64,000 nucleotides of DNA from Ypsolopha sequella (Eukaryota; Arthropoda; Insecta; Lepidoptera; Ypsolophidae). This document shows, in pieces, positions 1 to 11,867 of this stretch. Each line of letters opens with the position of its first letter. Positions within the stretch are counted from its first letter, which is position 1. The notes under the pieces were generated by a model. It was not told the origin of the DNA and did not search any database. It saw nothing but the letters and a program-made list of their open reading frames with translations. The position numbers and the translations under genes are program-made. The DNA lies in NCBI GenBank assembly GCA_934047225.1, contig OW203988.1:11814229-11878228 (forward strand), read 5' to 3'.

Positions 1-1207
1 CCGTGTTCGTCGAGCCTTTATTTAAATTAAGATATATCAGTATACCCACAGAGCACCCAACAACCTCTTTGTGAGGAGGTTGCGCTGAAATGTTGTTGGT
101 CTGTGAATGTACATATCTTTTTTGTGATATGAGTATCATTTCCATAAAAAGGATAACGCGCTATTGTCTGGTCACTGCCTTTTTTCAGCATATTTTGAGC
201 CCTTTAGCTTGTCTTTAGGAGTTATTGAATGAAAAAGTGTATGTAAAAATAAACTGTATCAAGTAGAAAAATTTGGAAAATGTAGAGATAGAGTAAGGAT
301 TAGAAAGAAAGGCTGAAGAAGAAGAGCAACCCTCATATAGTTATAGGAAAATAAATCTCTACCTATTCTATATATTTTAATAACCCGTTACTTTTGATAC
401 AAACAAACTCTTATTAAAATATCCACTCTTGTCAAACCAATTACTTTACAATTGTTTTCCATTACAATCTTTATATTATTCTAACGATATGAATTGTTCA
501 TCTATCCATTATAACTTTTCATGTATCTATGTAAAACATTTTAAATCGTTTTAAGAAATTCCTTTTCCATTCAAACAACTCTTATTATTATTATTAGCCG
601 TTTTATCTGGCTTCTTTAAACGTGTCTGCGCACATTAGTTCCGCCAATATCTTGTTTTAAGCGAAAAGACTCATAGGAAGAAAGCTTATTACAGAGATTT
701 TTTTTTTTTTTTTTTTTTTCCCCTATACTTGAATTTTCAAGCGTGAAACTACAAACATAGAATATAGTAACTTCTACATCTATGAGTACTTACAACAAAT
801 AAATAAATATTAATATACTTAGGTAACAGTAATGAATACCAAATATATATATTGTGTATATTAGAAATATATATGTATATATATGTATAGACAGCCCGTT
901 ACTAAAGTTGACACCAAAATAATGGTCGGAACTTAAATAACTGGTTGATAAAAGCAAGCGAATGATCTCATGCGATACTGTGCGATGCTACGCGCTGATC
1001 CATAGCTTTTTATCGCTTCGTACATATCGTTATATTACTCAACAACAACAAATCTACGTTGGGTGGCGAACGACATTCGTGTACATTTATGGAAACGATA
1101 AAAACCTACGCATCGCAGGTTTTGCAATATGCGGCGTCACATAGCTTCAAAAGAGTTCACTCGCTCACCATAACTAAGGGCTCTCTAGAGTACCAGGGTG
1201 TCATGAG
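1..1207. other. 3' flank of cuticle gene 1, no gene seen
   Basis: AT-rich sequence downstream of cuticle gene 1, with a T homopolymer run near 698-719 and short AT dinucleotide tracts near 840-890. I see no coding region with recognisable homology. A canonical AATAAA for the minus-strand gene is not evident close to the stop codon. Confidence 0.5.
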
Positions 1208-1353
1208 TTAGCCGCGGAAGGGTTGTTGGAAGGGCTGCTGTTGTTGGAATTGCTGAGGCTGTTGAGGTTGAGATGCGATGTACTGGAGGGCGCGGGCGAT
1301 GGCTTCAGGGATGGGGGGTGGAGTGGGGAGGTGAGCTCCTTCGGGGCGGAATC
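1208..1353 (-). CDS. Cuticle gene 1, coding exon 4 and stop
   Basis: 146 bases from acceptor GTTCCAG to a TAA stop. It completes the RR-1 signature ([18 protein letters not shown]) and adds a low-complexity Gln/Pro/Phe tail. The tail has the same class of composition as the gene 2 tail, but the sequence is different. Confidence 0.95.
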
Positions 1354-4300
1354 CTGGAACAAATAAGATAATATCTGTGTTAATTTGAGTGTTAAATAAG
1401 CCTTTGAAAAGTTATTTATATTTACTAAAATTACAAAAAGGGTTTATTTATCGCCAAAAATATTATGAATAGGACATGGAGAAATAATGAAAATATTGTT
1501 ATAATAAATAGATAAAAAATCTGGCCTTCCGATTTACGCAAATTCGTTGAACAGGTATCGATGGGGAGTTTCACAGTATACTGTGAAACTCCCTACCGAA
1601 ACCTATCGGTTGAAATTATTTATTATACAATCTACCTGCAAAAAAAAAGATTTAATGGTTATGTTTAGTGCATGTACAGGGACAGGCCGAAAACCAGCGC
1701 TGTGTTGCTGCTCGACAGCTCACAGCAGATGCTGAGTCTGCCCCTTTTCGTCACATTTTGTAGTATATTATATAATTGTGTACTTGTATGTTTAGTTTTT
1801 AAGTAATTTTTATTGTAAGAATTTTTCGTGTTTTTATTTGTGACGAATAAATTCAAATTCAAATAGTTTATTTTGCAAAGCAGGTATAAATATACACTTT
1901 TTACGCGTCCAATTTAATCTTATAAAAAGTTATATGTAATAAAATAATAAATAAATAAAATAATTTCATTTTATTTCTTTTAACCTTTTCGTTTAGAAAT
2001 TTTGCATAAGGCGTTGTTAAATGTAACTTTCGATTACGTTTACAATACGTAGATTCACAGAAAATAACAAAATGTATACTTGGTTTGTTATCACTTATCA
2101 GTTTTCTTAGCATATTATTTCGCGAGTAAAAGTAACAGTTTGTAACAGATAACATTGTGAAACAGGGACGCTTCAAAATAGAAAGTCAATCAGAATAGAA
2201 ATTCTTTGAAAATGATATTGGTTAACGATATTTGAACTACTTTTCTATCGAAAAAAACAGCGGTAACTCAGGGGTAGAACCTGGCTTCTCAATTTTGAGA
2301 TTCAGGTTCAATCCCCGGTCGGGTATGCGCCAATGAGTTTTTCAGAATTTATGTGCATAGTATTTGTTCTTACTTACCACTTGCTGAACGGTGAAGGAAA
2401 ATATCGCAAGGAAACTTGCATGCACTAAAAAACGTGTATAATTATGGCCACAGTACGGCGATAGGGCTCGCCACCCATCACGTTGGGACGTAATAATCGT
2501 TGGTGAAACGCGGGTGTATCGAGTGTGGACTGTGACTTGCATTTCGCAGTTCAAACTTGGAACACCTCTGACACCCCCTCGGGGATTTATATTGTGAAGA
2601 TATATATTTTATGTTCTATCGACCAGCGTCCAGAAGACATAATAAAATATGATGACACTGTCATCACCACAGCTGCATGATAATTGGACAGGTAAGAAAA
2701 AATTTTACTCATTGCATGTTATTTAGCTAAATATATAGAAAAATCATTTAAATTACCTTGTTATACAAACGAACGAACGAAATTTCAAGCTTTCAATATT
2801 TTTAACTTTGTATAGTCGTGAGCTACTTGAGCTATGTGCTTTGAATAACCCAAAAAATATGATACCCTCACCCACCTAAACGACGTCATACCAAAAAAAA
2901 AAAATTGCCACAGAAAATTAACGGCTTATAACCGGTTAGGTAACAGAAAATTTGTGAATTTGTGTTTTATTTCAAATACCGCCCGCTTGACGCGCAGCGT
3001 TCTCTTATTTCACCCTCTTGATTACCCCTCTAGTACTCTTGGCCGAAGTAAGTCAGGTTACATACCGTTCTCATCAGCGACGTAGGTGAGCGTGATGGGA
3101 ATGCCCTCAGGCGAGGTGTAGCTGAACGAACCCTGGGCTACTTGAGCCTCAGCATCTTTGTTGCCAGCGTTCTTCAGGTAGCCTTGCTCTTGCGCTGCGA
3201 TACCGTTGCCGGTTTCATAGCTGGAAAGAGAGAACCGATGTGATTTATTCTGCAAGATGGATTTGAGCCACGATCTGAACTGCAATCTATTGTTGTTCTA
3301 TTGTGTTAGCGATGATGAGAATTAAGAGTTTTAAATATTTTTACTATGAATAACTAATTCGCAACATTGAACTGGTCGTTTTTTTTTTTCAGATATAGAT
3401 ATTTCGTTACCGGAATTAGAATTAATAACGTAGTTTGCAAGACAAATAATTGACAAAAGAAACACTATTAATTATGACTCTAGTAGCGATGATTTGGAAC
3501 AAACGTACATTCAGTACAACTATAGGAATAAACTTTGTATTTGGAAAGTTTAAACGATAAATCAATGGAAAATATTTACAGAAATTATTTTTATTAAACA
3601 GTTTCTTTATGAAAAATTTCGAGGGCTCATAATTTTACAAGGGTCTTTCGAGATAAGCTGACTAAAAGAGCCTTTCTCTTTTGATAGTTCTAATTTTTTT
3701 AATTAAATACATAATATCTTCTATGTCACCCTTAAAAGAATTGCAAACTAATAACTAAATAAAAATAAAACATAAAAATTTAATTGATATGTTTGTCCCC
3801 CCCCCCCACCCTTATCTCCGAAACTGGTAAACCGAAAAATATGAAAAAAAAAGTCAATTATAGATCACAACTGACCAATTACAGGAAAACTATAGCAATT
3901 TTAAAAAAGTTGAGCACAAATGAGAAACATAAAAAATTAAGTAAAATAAATGCAAAAAATATTTTTTTAAAATACAATATTTTGGGAAATCCTTGAAAAA
4001 CCACAATTATGTATGTCCCCCCCCCCCTCTTATTGCTAAAACTGGTGGACCGAAAAATATGAAAAAAAACATGGTAATATGTGTTTACGCAAAGATTACA
4101 GGAAAATAAAGCGGTTGAGAAATTCACGAAAAAAATGGCAAAATTAAATTTATCATCCACAATACGGAACCCTAGGTACGTGATTCTGACTCGCACTTGG
4201 CCAGTATTTTAAAAACAGAAGGCAGTAATTGGGAAAATCATGAGCAAACCCTTGTGAATATACAAAACCGGACAAAGCGTGTAAATAAATTATGTTTTAT

Positions 4301-7300
4301 CTCAACTATAGAATTTTCAGTTGAACCTATGTAATATAGAGATAGAGCTTTGACTAAAACTTAACTTTGTTTTTGTACAACTCCGAAGGATTCAACTTAC
4401 GAAACAATCGGAATCATGCACTATTTGTTTGATATATGAGCCGCTTGTTTAAGACCAGCATTCATAAAAGGTTCTATAAATCATACACCTCGTTGAGGTT
4501 CTACGATTTAAGACAAGAAAGGCGTTATTATCACAAACGAGGAGCTCAACATCGCGCCCTGGGCGTCCCAGACGCCCGTAAAGAGCAAATCTAATAAGAG
4601 GTTACAAAACGTTTTCAGTTCGTGCAACCATGATACATTGTCAATCTAGAAAACTTTGCGCTCTTGAGAATCTTTTGTTTCTGTACTATGTGTTTTGCGC
4701 AACGAAGGTTCAGCGTTCACAATGTAAATGACATGGGGGCCAAGAACTCGATATTGACTTGATTGACAAATCCGATGTGTGATCTGTGGAATCGGAATTA
4801 GTTTCAACACGTATTTAAATTAACTCTTGGAGACAAAACTGATAACGCATTTCGTAATGATCGAATGCTGTTTCCACATAAACCATTTAATTAGGCATAC
4901 TTAAAAACTTTTGCAGCTAATAGTGCCATAGGTTGTAAATCAGTGAAATGGGTGTTTATATTTTGACCGCTTGGACAAGTGTTGGCAATTTGTTCATGGT
5001 TTTGATTGCTTAACCAAATTGGATGATTCAGAATCGTATCAGATACAATAATATGAATGCACCTAAAACCTGATACGTTGTGTAATCAGGGCTTGGATGC
5101 GATCTACCCACGCGGGCGACCCCACAAACTCAACATTTTAATACGTCTTGACACTAAAGGAATGTCCGTTCACGATCAGTGAAGTCTTTGTTTCATAACG
5201 TTCATACACTTCTATAATGTGAGTTTCAAATTTTGATTGATGACGATGCCTACCTGTTTACAGCTAGCTTGTAATACCTGAATTTTGTACTTGTACAAGC
5301 AAATACTAAAGAGTTGTATCGGGGACAACCAATAATAATTATTTATAGAGTACAGGATTGTATTCGTTGATTACAATTGATTGGGTATTGATTTGGTCGT
5401 TGAAAAAATTGTTTTCTGCTCTTTTTAAGCTAAGCTGATGAACGTTGTGTTATGATTATGAGGAATAAATTTTGTGGTGTGTAGAATTAAAAATAAAAAT
5501 AGCAGTTTATGTATCCAGTGGTATTTTAAGATAAGAAGCCCAACCCAACCACTTAATAAACTTTGATTTGAGATGGGCCTGACTTCACTATTAAAGTTCA
5601 TCTTTAATTACAATTCCACACCCTTGTGTAATAAAATTTACCAAACTAAAGAAGATGAGTAAGTCTTAGTTACACCTTTATTAATGTTACTACATACGTA
5701 TTTCCTTTTACATAAATTGAAATGAGATGATAACTAAATGTGTACAATGTATAACTACGTAAACTTGGAAGGTATTTCTAAACTTCTTCAAGAATCGGGT
5801 GTTCTTTTTGAGTAGTTTTAAAATCACATGGCCCTTCAAGACCAAGACGATGGGAATCAAACAATACAACATGAATCAATGTTCAATGTTTACCTGTACT
5901 GGTAGGACCCGTCGAAGTTGACCTCCTGTGTCTGTCTGACAATGGGGATGACCTGCCCCGGCTGGTTGTACTGCGGTGAGAACTGTGGGGCTGCGCACGT
6001 GATGGCCATTATGGCGGAGATAACCATGAACTGGAACATTAATATAATAAAATAGTATGGTGAGCAAAGGGAGACGAGGCGATGAAGAATACACAACTTC
6101 AAGGGAGTAAATAAAAATGAGTACGTATGAAATAGCAAGCTCAAATTTAGGAAATTGGTCTTCAATTTCACATTAAAATGTTGCATTTATGTTGAATTTA
6201 GTATTAATACATAGTATCACGTACTATTTGTAGGTCATGGAATTTTATTCCTTGGCAATAAACAATCATAGACAAAGTATTATTAGAAAATTATGCATTC
6301 AATCACGAGATCAATCTTGATTTACAACAGTTACTCATCTGTTACATAAATTACAAATGCACAAATAAATGTCAAGAATGCAAGAAGACCTCGCACACAA
6401 ATCGTTTCATTTTTGAACTACGCTAAATTTCAAAACCTGTGACATTTACACCACCGGTGGTTATATTTGTAATCTTCCGATGCCCACGCCCATGCAACCT
6501 GCTCTACATGGTTGTATGCAACAATAGCTGAACGTTATTTCAATAAAATTACAGTAAAGGATAATATAATCAATCGCACATCACAAGCCATTAAACTTAT
6601 TTTTTTTTTTTAAAGCAAAATTTTACTTCCAAAATTTTATCTCGTCAAGTCCTAAGTGTCAACTTAGCAGTCAAATACTCGCGCATCTTCTTTTTATTTA
6701 CCATATCTCCATCTTAAAGTGATTACATTAAGGCACGTATCGAACTTTGGGCACAAAACATGCTTTTTAATGCTTGTTAATTTACACGTTTTTAAACTAC
6801 ATACGAAGGATAACATAGCCAAATTTTAAAAATATATACCTACGTATAGTAATGTAAATAATACACGTTACTGATTTCTTCGTATGATAAAAAATTCCAT
6901 CACATTGTTATGCGAAAACACATGACAATGTGCATACTTAGAATTTTAACGAGGCAAGGCAGAAACAACATCTTTTAGACAAGTGTCCACAAAAAGAACA
7001 GAGCAACGGAGATGTGAGATTATACTTGTGGGAACCTGTACGTATCAGTGACTGGAAGTAACTAACTGTACAAAGGACCTTTATCTGATAGTTATTGTTT
7101 TAAGAATACAATGATAATAGTACAAAATATATGGTTACGTGTAAGGGAAACAAACGATACAGACATTTTTCTTGATTTTTTTGTGCTCTAAAAGAACAAT
7201 TGGTTAAATTATACGAATAAAACATTATGCAACAGTACCAACCATTTTCTGATAAAATACGATTAAAGCAGCAGTTAGTTAACAGTTTTACTTGCGTACA

Positions 7301-8180
7301 TTTTTTTTTCTATTTAATCCCTTACTTTTCGTTAGTTTCCAGGCTTTGCTGTCACGATGTAAATTCCGCAGCCTCAAATTTTGAAAAGAAAGTCTTTAAA
7401 ATCTGATTGAAAGTGTTGTCTTTATGTCAGATAAAAGAAAACTGTTATAAAATGGTAATAAAATTAACAAAAAATTATTAACCTATTAAAACCTGTTAAC
7501 TTCTAAGTAATTTGCATTTGAATTACCTGTCACAAACAAAATGATATGATGACATCAAGGAAAATGACAAGAATGAAGCACAATTGCCCAGCCTTGTCAC
7601 ACAAAGTGGGGTAAAAGTGATGTGTTGTCGGAACATGTCAGACTGATCTAAGGATTACAAAATCTTATACAGGAATATTAACTTCACTTTTAGACGGAAA
7701 TTATGAAATGAACTGACCTTTGACCATAAAGTAAGTTTTGAATTAAAGATTAAACTTTGCGAATCTTTGATGCGCAGATTACAATTTGTTTGCAATTACA
7801 ATTTAAAGGGATTTGAGTATTTTCTGAAATAACATTTTTAATTGAATTTCTTCTTGGCTGTTTTCCTAAATTTAATAAAACCTTTTTTTTTAATTCATTG
7901 CGTTATTAACTATTCTTATCGATGTATGTCACTTTATAGAAATAAAAAGTAAAAAAAAGATACTGAAATAGTGCTAGTGAAAAACATTTGTGAGTAAAAA
8001 CTCACAAATTTGTTTTTTATCGGTTTATTTGATTTAGTTTTTAAAAGTTTTCCAAATGAAAGGTTTTTAAAATCTCACCTCACACAATTCTTTTTTCAAA
8101 AAAAAATCTAATGTAGCAATTAGTCGTGTTATATAATTTAGCAATTTGTTCTAACGTGAAACTACACTCACCGATCTCAT
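1208..8180 (-). CDS. RR-1 cuticular protein (gene 1), four coding exons
   Basis: Structural protein of the insect cuticle, predicted to be secreted by epidermal cells and to bind chitin. The exons are 8172-8180, 5894-6030, 3066-3220 and 1208-1353 (minus strand); all introns are GT-AG and the joined frame is open for 148 codons. Residues 1-17 form a signal peptide starting [17 protein letters not shown], split after codon 3. The extended Rebers-Riddiford domain runs from about residue 41 (DGSYQYSYETGNG) to about 118, with YVADENGF and the RR-1 signature [14 protein letters not shown]. The tail is rich in Gln, Pro and Phe and ends QPFRG. The length is typical for small RR-1 proteins. The gene is a paralogue of gene 2 in this window, with the same exon layout. 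The family assignment is firm, but the individual orthologue cannot be named from sequence alone. Confidence 0.95.
1564..1593. repeat. Perfect 30-bp palindrome in intron 3 of gene 1
   Basis: A 15+15 base inverted repeat with no loop, centred on GTATAC and bounded by GGGAGTTTC and its complement. A weaker inverted similarity (GGTATCGAT / ACCTATCGG) flanks it. It could be the remnant of a foldback MITE. Confidence 0.8.
1847..1915 (-). mobile_element. LINE-like 3' end with (ATTTGA)n tail
   Basis: On the minus strand this reads as a 3' terminus ending in repeats of ATTTGAATTTGA, preceded by GCAAAATAAACTATTTG. The same terminus occurs in plus orientation at 53500-53573, where it interrupts a SINE. 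Its 5' extent is not determined. Confidence 0.55.
2252..2613 (+). mobile_element. tRNA-derived SINE, full length
   Basis: Starts with a tRNA-like head: A-box region GGTAACTCAGGGGTAGAAC, B-box GGTTCAATCCC. A tRNA-unrelated body and an AT-rich 3' end (GATATATATTTTATG) follow. The element is flanked by a 9-bp target duplication, TTCTATCGA, at 2243-2251 and 2614-2622. Related copies lie at 38505, 39470, 52815, 53192 and 56206. It resembles SINEs of noctuid moths in general layout. Confidence 0.85.
3066..3220 (-). CDS. Cuticle gene 1, coding exon 3 (R&R core)
   Basis: 155 bases between acceptor TTTCCAG and donor GTATGT. It encodes [17 protein letters not shown] through TYVADEN, the core of the chitin-binding R&R domain, with the aromatic residues of the consensus in place. 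It ends with one base of a Gly codon. Confidence 0.95.
3784..4205 (+). repeat. GGTTCCGTA-type interspersed repeat fragment
   Basis: Contains two related sub-blocks, each starting with GTCCCCCCCCC and followed by GGTGGACCGAAAAATATG-like text. It ends ACGGAACCCTAGG...CTGACTCGCACTTGGCCAG. The same terminus is found at 39030-39060, 46070-46112 and 56095-56120. Small ORFs read here are by-products of the repeat. Confidence 0.6.
4206..5893. other. Rest of intron 2 of gene 1, nothing recognised
   Basis: AT-rich intronic sequence without an ORF or repeat that I can name. Confidence 0.5.
5894..6030 (-). CDS. Cuticle gene 1, coding exon 2
   Basis: 137 bases between acceptor TTCCAG and donor GTAAAC. 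It encodes the rest of the signal peptide, a short Gln/Pro spacer and the start of the R&R domain (NFDGSYQY). It ends in phase 2 (AG), which joins C of exon 3 to give Ser. Confidence 0.95.
6031..8171. other. Intron 1 of gene 1; one small hairpin
   Basis: The intron is AT-rich and contains no coding signal. A short hairpin (arms ATTTGTGAGT / ACTCACAAAT, four-base loop) lies at 7986-8009. Confidence 0.5.
8172..8180 (-). CDS. Cuticle gene 1, coding exon 1 (MRS)
   Basis: Nine coding bases, ATGAGATCG, followed directly by the donor GTGAGT. A tiny first coding exon that interrupts the signal peptide is the usual arrangement in insect CPR genes. The start is fixed by the TATA box about 90 bases upstream and by the frame of exon 2. 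Confidence 0.9.
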
Positions 8181-8265
8181 TTTGATGATTTAATGTTTTT
8201 GTATAATTTGATGATCAGCGATGGAAGTTTGTGGCGTGAATGATTTTTCAGTTCGCTGCCGTTGG

Positions 8266-8273
8266 CTTATATA
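8266..8273 (-). promoter_or_regulatory. TATA box of cuticle gene 1
   Basis: TATATAAG on the minus strand. An arthropod-type initiator-like TCATT lies about 27-30 bases downstream (8239-8243), giving a 5' UTR of about 60 bases before the ATG at 8180. The flanking 8250-8395 is strikingly GC-rich compared with its surroundings. Confidence 0.75.
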
Positions 8274-8319
8274 CGAACGTGTGGAGGTGCAGCTCGTGAA
8301 ATTGGAGTACAATGTGCGG

Positions 8320-8331
8320 TGCGCGGGCGCA
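8320..8331 (-). promoter_or_regulatory. 12-mer shared with cuticle gene 2 promoter
   Basis: TGCGCGGGCGCA (plus-strand reading) lies 46 bases upstream of the TATA box of gene 1. The identical 12-mer lies 30 bases upstream of the TATA box inferred for gene 2 (57357-57368). This suggests a common transcription-factor site, but no factor can be named from the sequence. Confidence 0.4.
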
Positions 8332-8395
8332 GTGGGAAAACTTCAAAGCTGTCGCCGCCGCCGCCCGCCCGCCCGTCAGTCGCTCGCTTCTGTAT

Positions 8396-9046
8396 TCTAG
8401 ATGGGCTTTATTTCACAATTTTAATTAAATTTATGTTAATAACGTCCAGTGTCTAATCCCATTTCCCAAAACAAGTATGTTAAAAGGTCCCGTAGAAGAA
8501 AGAGAACGTATGAAGTAATTTTAAAGACGAGTTATTTTGTGAACACCGGATTACTCTATTTAAATTACTAATACAGATGTTTATATATTTTATTATTTAT
8601 AATTTAGTTTTAATTATACTGCACATTATTTTCATATTTTCTCTTTGAAAATCCTCTAGACGTTTAAATTTATATTTAATTAAAATAAATGTAAAAATTT
8701 TAGTGTTTTAATGTTGTCGAAAAACGCCAAAAATGTATTTATTTGCTAAAAAAGATAGAGAACAAAATAATAATTTGGCACCAGATCAAAGGAACCTCCG
8801 TTTTAGGGTTTATTAGATATTCCTAGTCAACATGATGTACTGTTACAATTCGACTTCTAAAAGAAATCCACAGTTTTTTTTATCGTTGCCAGTCATTAAA
8901 CTTGCAAAACATTTACCTGAACTACTCTTGAATAAAATATAAACTCCTGAAAGTCATACATTCTGGATCATATTTTTGGGTGTACTTCATGTGGTAATTA
9001 ATTCTGAAAAGAATAAAACAGTTTTTTTCACCGTAATTTTAGACAT
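8396..9046. other. Upstream of gene 1, nothing recognised
   Basis: AT-rich DNA beyond the GC-rich promoter block; no coding or repeat structure identified. Confidence 0.45.
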
Positions 9047-9457
9047 TTGTCTTTACCTCTGAATTTTCTTACAAATTCATGAGTTCATAATTCCTGTAAT
9101 TCAAAAGCTATACCAATTATTTGTTTTTTTTTTGAAAGTTAATTTGAAGGTTTTATTTACATGTATGTTTAAATTTTGTTTTTATTATCGGTTTGATAAT
9201 AAAAATTAAATCCTCAAAAACAGTTCGTCCTAAATGCCATTCATTTCCATGATAAGATTCGTGACAACTTTTTACAGCTGACCCTTTTCAAAAATTAAAT
9301 TAATGTTGCTGTTAGCTTAATGTTGTCTCATTCATACACAAAAGAAATGACAAATTTGGATTTGTTTCCTAAACAAAATGCAAAAATGTTAGAACTGAAA
9401 ATTGAGTTTCCTTCAAATTCTCTGTGGAAAACAGCAATTCCATATGTAAAGACCTAA
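9047..9457 (+). mobile_element. MITE, family A (copy 1)
   Basis: About 410 bp, homologous over most of its length to 49390-49798 and, inverted, to 23730-24087. The right terminus CATATGTAAAGACCTA followed by TA is well preserved, while the left terminus is degenerate (TTTGTCTTTACC). TA at the ends of the best copy suggests a Tc1/mariner-type origin. Confidence 0.7.
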
Positions 9458-9639
9458 TAACCCGAATAAAATACCTTGGCAATAGAAATGGCGACAAGAC
9501 GCATCCACCTCTTACTTACACACTATATCCGTCTATATTCGCACATGGAAATACAGACAACATTAAAAACAATAGCAGTCAATGTGTTTATTGTCAATCG
9601 CTCAAATTCCATACTGTGACGTAAATATCATAATCATCA

Positions 9640-9717
9640 TAAATTCTTTTATTGCACAATTAAAAAGTACAAAATGGCGGACTTAATGCATAAAGCATTC
9701 TCTACCAGTCAACCCAA
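9640..9717 (-). mobile_element. LINE 3' end fragment (family shared with 56348 and 63383)
   Basis: Contains CTTTTATTGCACAA, ACAAAATGGCGGACTTAATG and CATTCTCTACCAGTCAACC. Read on the minus strand this is the 3' end of a non-LTR retrotransposon ending near TGCAATAAAAG. It has only the terminal piece, with no coding region. Confidence 0.5.
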
Positions 9718-10205
9718 AGATGGTACAAGAAATATAAATAGAAGTTGGTAGGCGTGCAGGAAAAATTAAAAACTACAATGACAAAGTAATTAAAGTTACT
9801 CTAAATAACTAATGACTAGGTAACTTAACCTTACCTAAAAAAAACTAAATATATCAGGTGTGTGTTTGGTTTATGCTGACAGTACAGCCAAAGCGGGCAG
9901 ACATTTTGAATTTCAAGGTTTTTTGACAATTCCTAATACTGGAACGAAGTCTTGTCACTATTTTCTTTTTGCCGTCTTCCTGTTGGTTGAAAGCGATTCT
10001 GCTAGACGTCAAGACGAAAATCTTAGGGCAGCACCGAATTTTGCATTCGTAAATTGAATTTTTTATTATTGTTACTCCAGTAATAAATATATATATTTTT
10101 TTGTTAAATTAGCTATTTAATACATACTACACAAAATGTGTATATATTAAACACTTTAATAAATATATAATATTGCCTCTATTGGCCTTTTATTTGTAAT
10201 TATAC

Positions 10206-10328
10206 ATATATTACTTTAAATATAATTAATAAATAAAATAAAATTTTTTAGCTTGAAATATATTTCGGCCCTATATTTCAAGCTAAAAAATTTTATTTTA
10301 TTTATTCATTATATTTAAAGTAATATAT
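10206..10328. repeat. 57-bp-arm palindrome with 9-base loop
   Basis: The arms 10206-10262 and 10272-10328 are complementary apart from one base; the loop is TTTCGGCCC. The segment GGGCCGAAATATAT on the minus strand matches the 3' half of the hammerhead-like motif found at 12228, 13537 and 51276, so the palindrome may come from an inverted duplication of that element's end. Confidence 0.85.
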
Positions 10329-10332
10329 ATAT

Positions 10333-11240
10333 ATTAAACAAATATATAAAGACGAGGATGAATATTATTGATATACGAGTACTCATACTCTATGATTTAT
10401 ATTTAATTTTTGTCTCTTCTCTCCCAATATGTGTTAAATATGTATAAGTTTGTATCACAGGGGAAAATGTCTTATGTCTAATGACTAATTTTAATAAGAG
10501 CAAAAAACCTTAACATTCCCCAATTTAATAAATAAACACCTATATGTAACCTTATAATCTTCAATCTAAAATATCATTCATCCTAAATACTTGATTCATA
10601 CTTTGTATGTCCTTACATGAGACCTTTTTGTTAAGTATACCAACTAGTTACTTAACTATTCATACTAATTAAAAAAGGGCTTTTATAGATACCTATAAAA
10701 AAAGAGTACATGGCTTATTAACCGTGTGAAAAACATGACTCTAATTATGATATTACTGCAGTGTTACCGTGTCGAATTGTACTAAGTGCTATAAAGATTT
10801 ATGCACCAACATACCTATGTATTTAGGTTCCGTATATTAGTGTGCTATCAAGGAAAGTTCTACTGATCAACTTTTCGCTTTTATTACAAACGTACCAGGG
10901 ACAAAGCGCGGGTCAGTGCTTTTTTTTTCGATAGTAATACGATTAAATGTTGCATCTCATAATAAAATCATAAAATTTAGCCTAGACTTTTAGCTTCAGT
11001 GTCTTAAGAATGGACTTGATTTGTTTCCGATAAAACCATATTGGAAAAAAATGTAAATGTGACAATAATCTTGCAAATTTGTAAGAAGCATATTAATATA
11101 TGCAGCGGAGAAGATTTATTAGACATTTGAATAAATGAACCCATTTAACATTAACATTGTTACCAAATCGAGGATAGATTATATTTCGTCGCGTCTGGCC
11201 GTCGCTTAGACCAGTAGACCAGTAGACTTAGACCAGTTAA
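10333..11240. other. Intergenic, nothing recognised
   Basis: AT-rich DNA without a supported gene. The short direct repetition of GACCAGTAGACC near 11208-11235 is the only visible structure. Confidence 0.45.
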
Positions 11241-11245
11241 CAAAA

Positions 11246-11272
11246 GAATAGAATAGAATAGAAAAATGTTTA
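11246..11272. repeat. (GAATA)n tail
   Basis: Four GAATA-type units followed by GAAAAATGTTTATT. This is the kind of simple-repeat tail left by a LINE insertion; the body is not recognisable. Confidence 0.4.
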
Positions 11273-11867
11273 TTAAGTGGATGGCATACCCTAGCAACTT
11301 TTTTTATTACCCGTCCAGCACAACAAGTCTAATGGCAAAGACTTTATTTGCTTTTCATAGAGGCGATTATATGTTGGCTCTTTGGCCTCTTTTTCTTGGA
11401 CGCGTAATACTAGTGACCACGGAGCGAAACATTAAATTGGTGTGTTTTTAGCTAACTGAAATACTGAAATATTTTGTAGGGAAAAAAATATTGAATTTAG
11501 GTGATATACCTTCATATTTCTATTACCTATTTTATGAAAGAAAAATAAAGTTGATCTTTTAACCGCGTTCTTGAAGCGAACGTTTGAAAACCAAAAAATA
11601 GAGGGTGCAAAACATTTTTTTTTTTGACAAAAGTATTAATCTTAGTACATTGTTTATACGTAAGATTAATAAATCAAATGTATTTTTTTTCAATACAAGG
11701 AGAGTCCGAATTTCTTCAAACGAATCTTAGATAGCCTGGGGTTGGTCATGCTCTAGGCTCAGGTACAGTATTAATACATACAGTACACGAAACGACACAA
11801 TACAAAAATACACAAAGAAAATAAAAGCACAAACATTTTTAAACATAATTCTAAATAATATACCTAC

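Noticed and set aside
2260..2330. tRNA gene (A and B box present)
   Set aside because: The segment is the head of a SINE with a target duplication and several sister copies; the cloverleaf does not close.
3784..4196. ORFs of 70 and 105 codons
   Set aside because: Located in an interspersed repeat; low-complexity composition (Lys/Phe-rich).
5876..6094. Alternative-frame [14 protein letters not shown] over cuticle exon 2
   Set aside because: Shadow of exon 2 of gene 1, which is fixed by splice sites and R&R homology.
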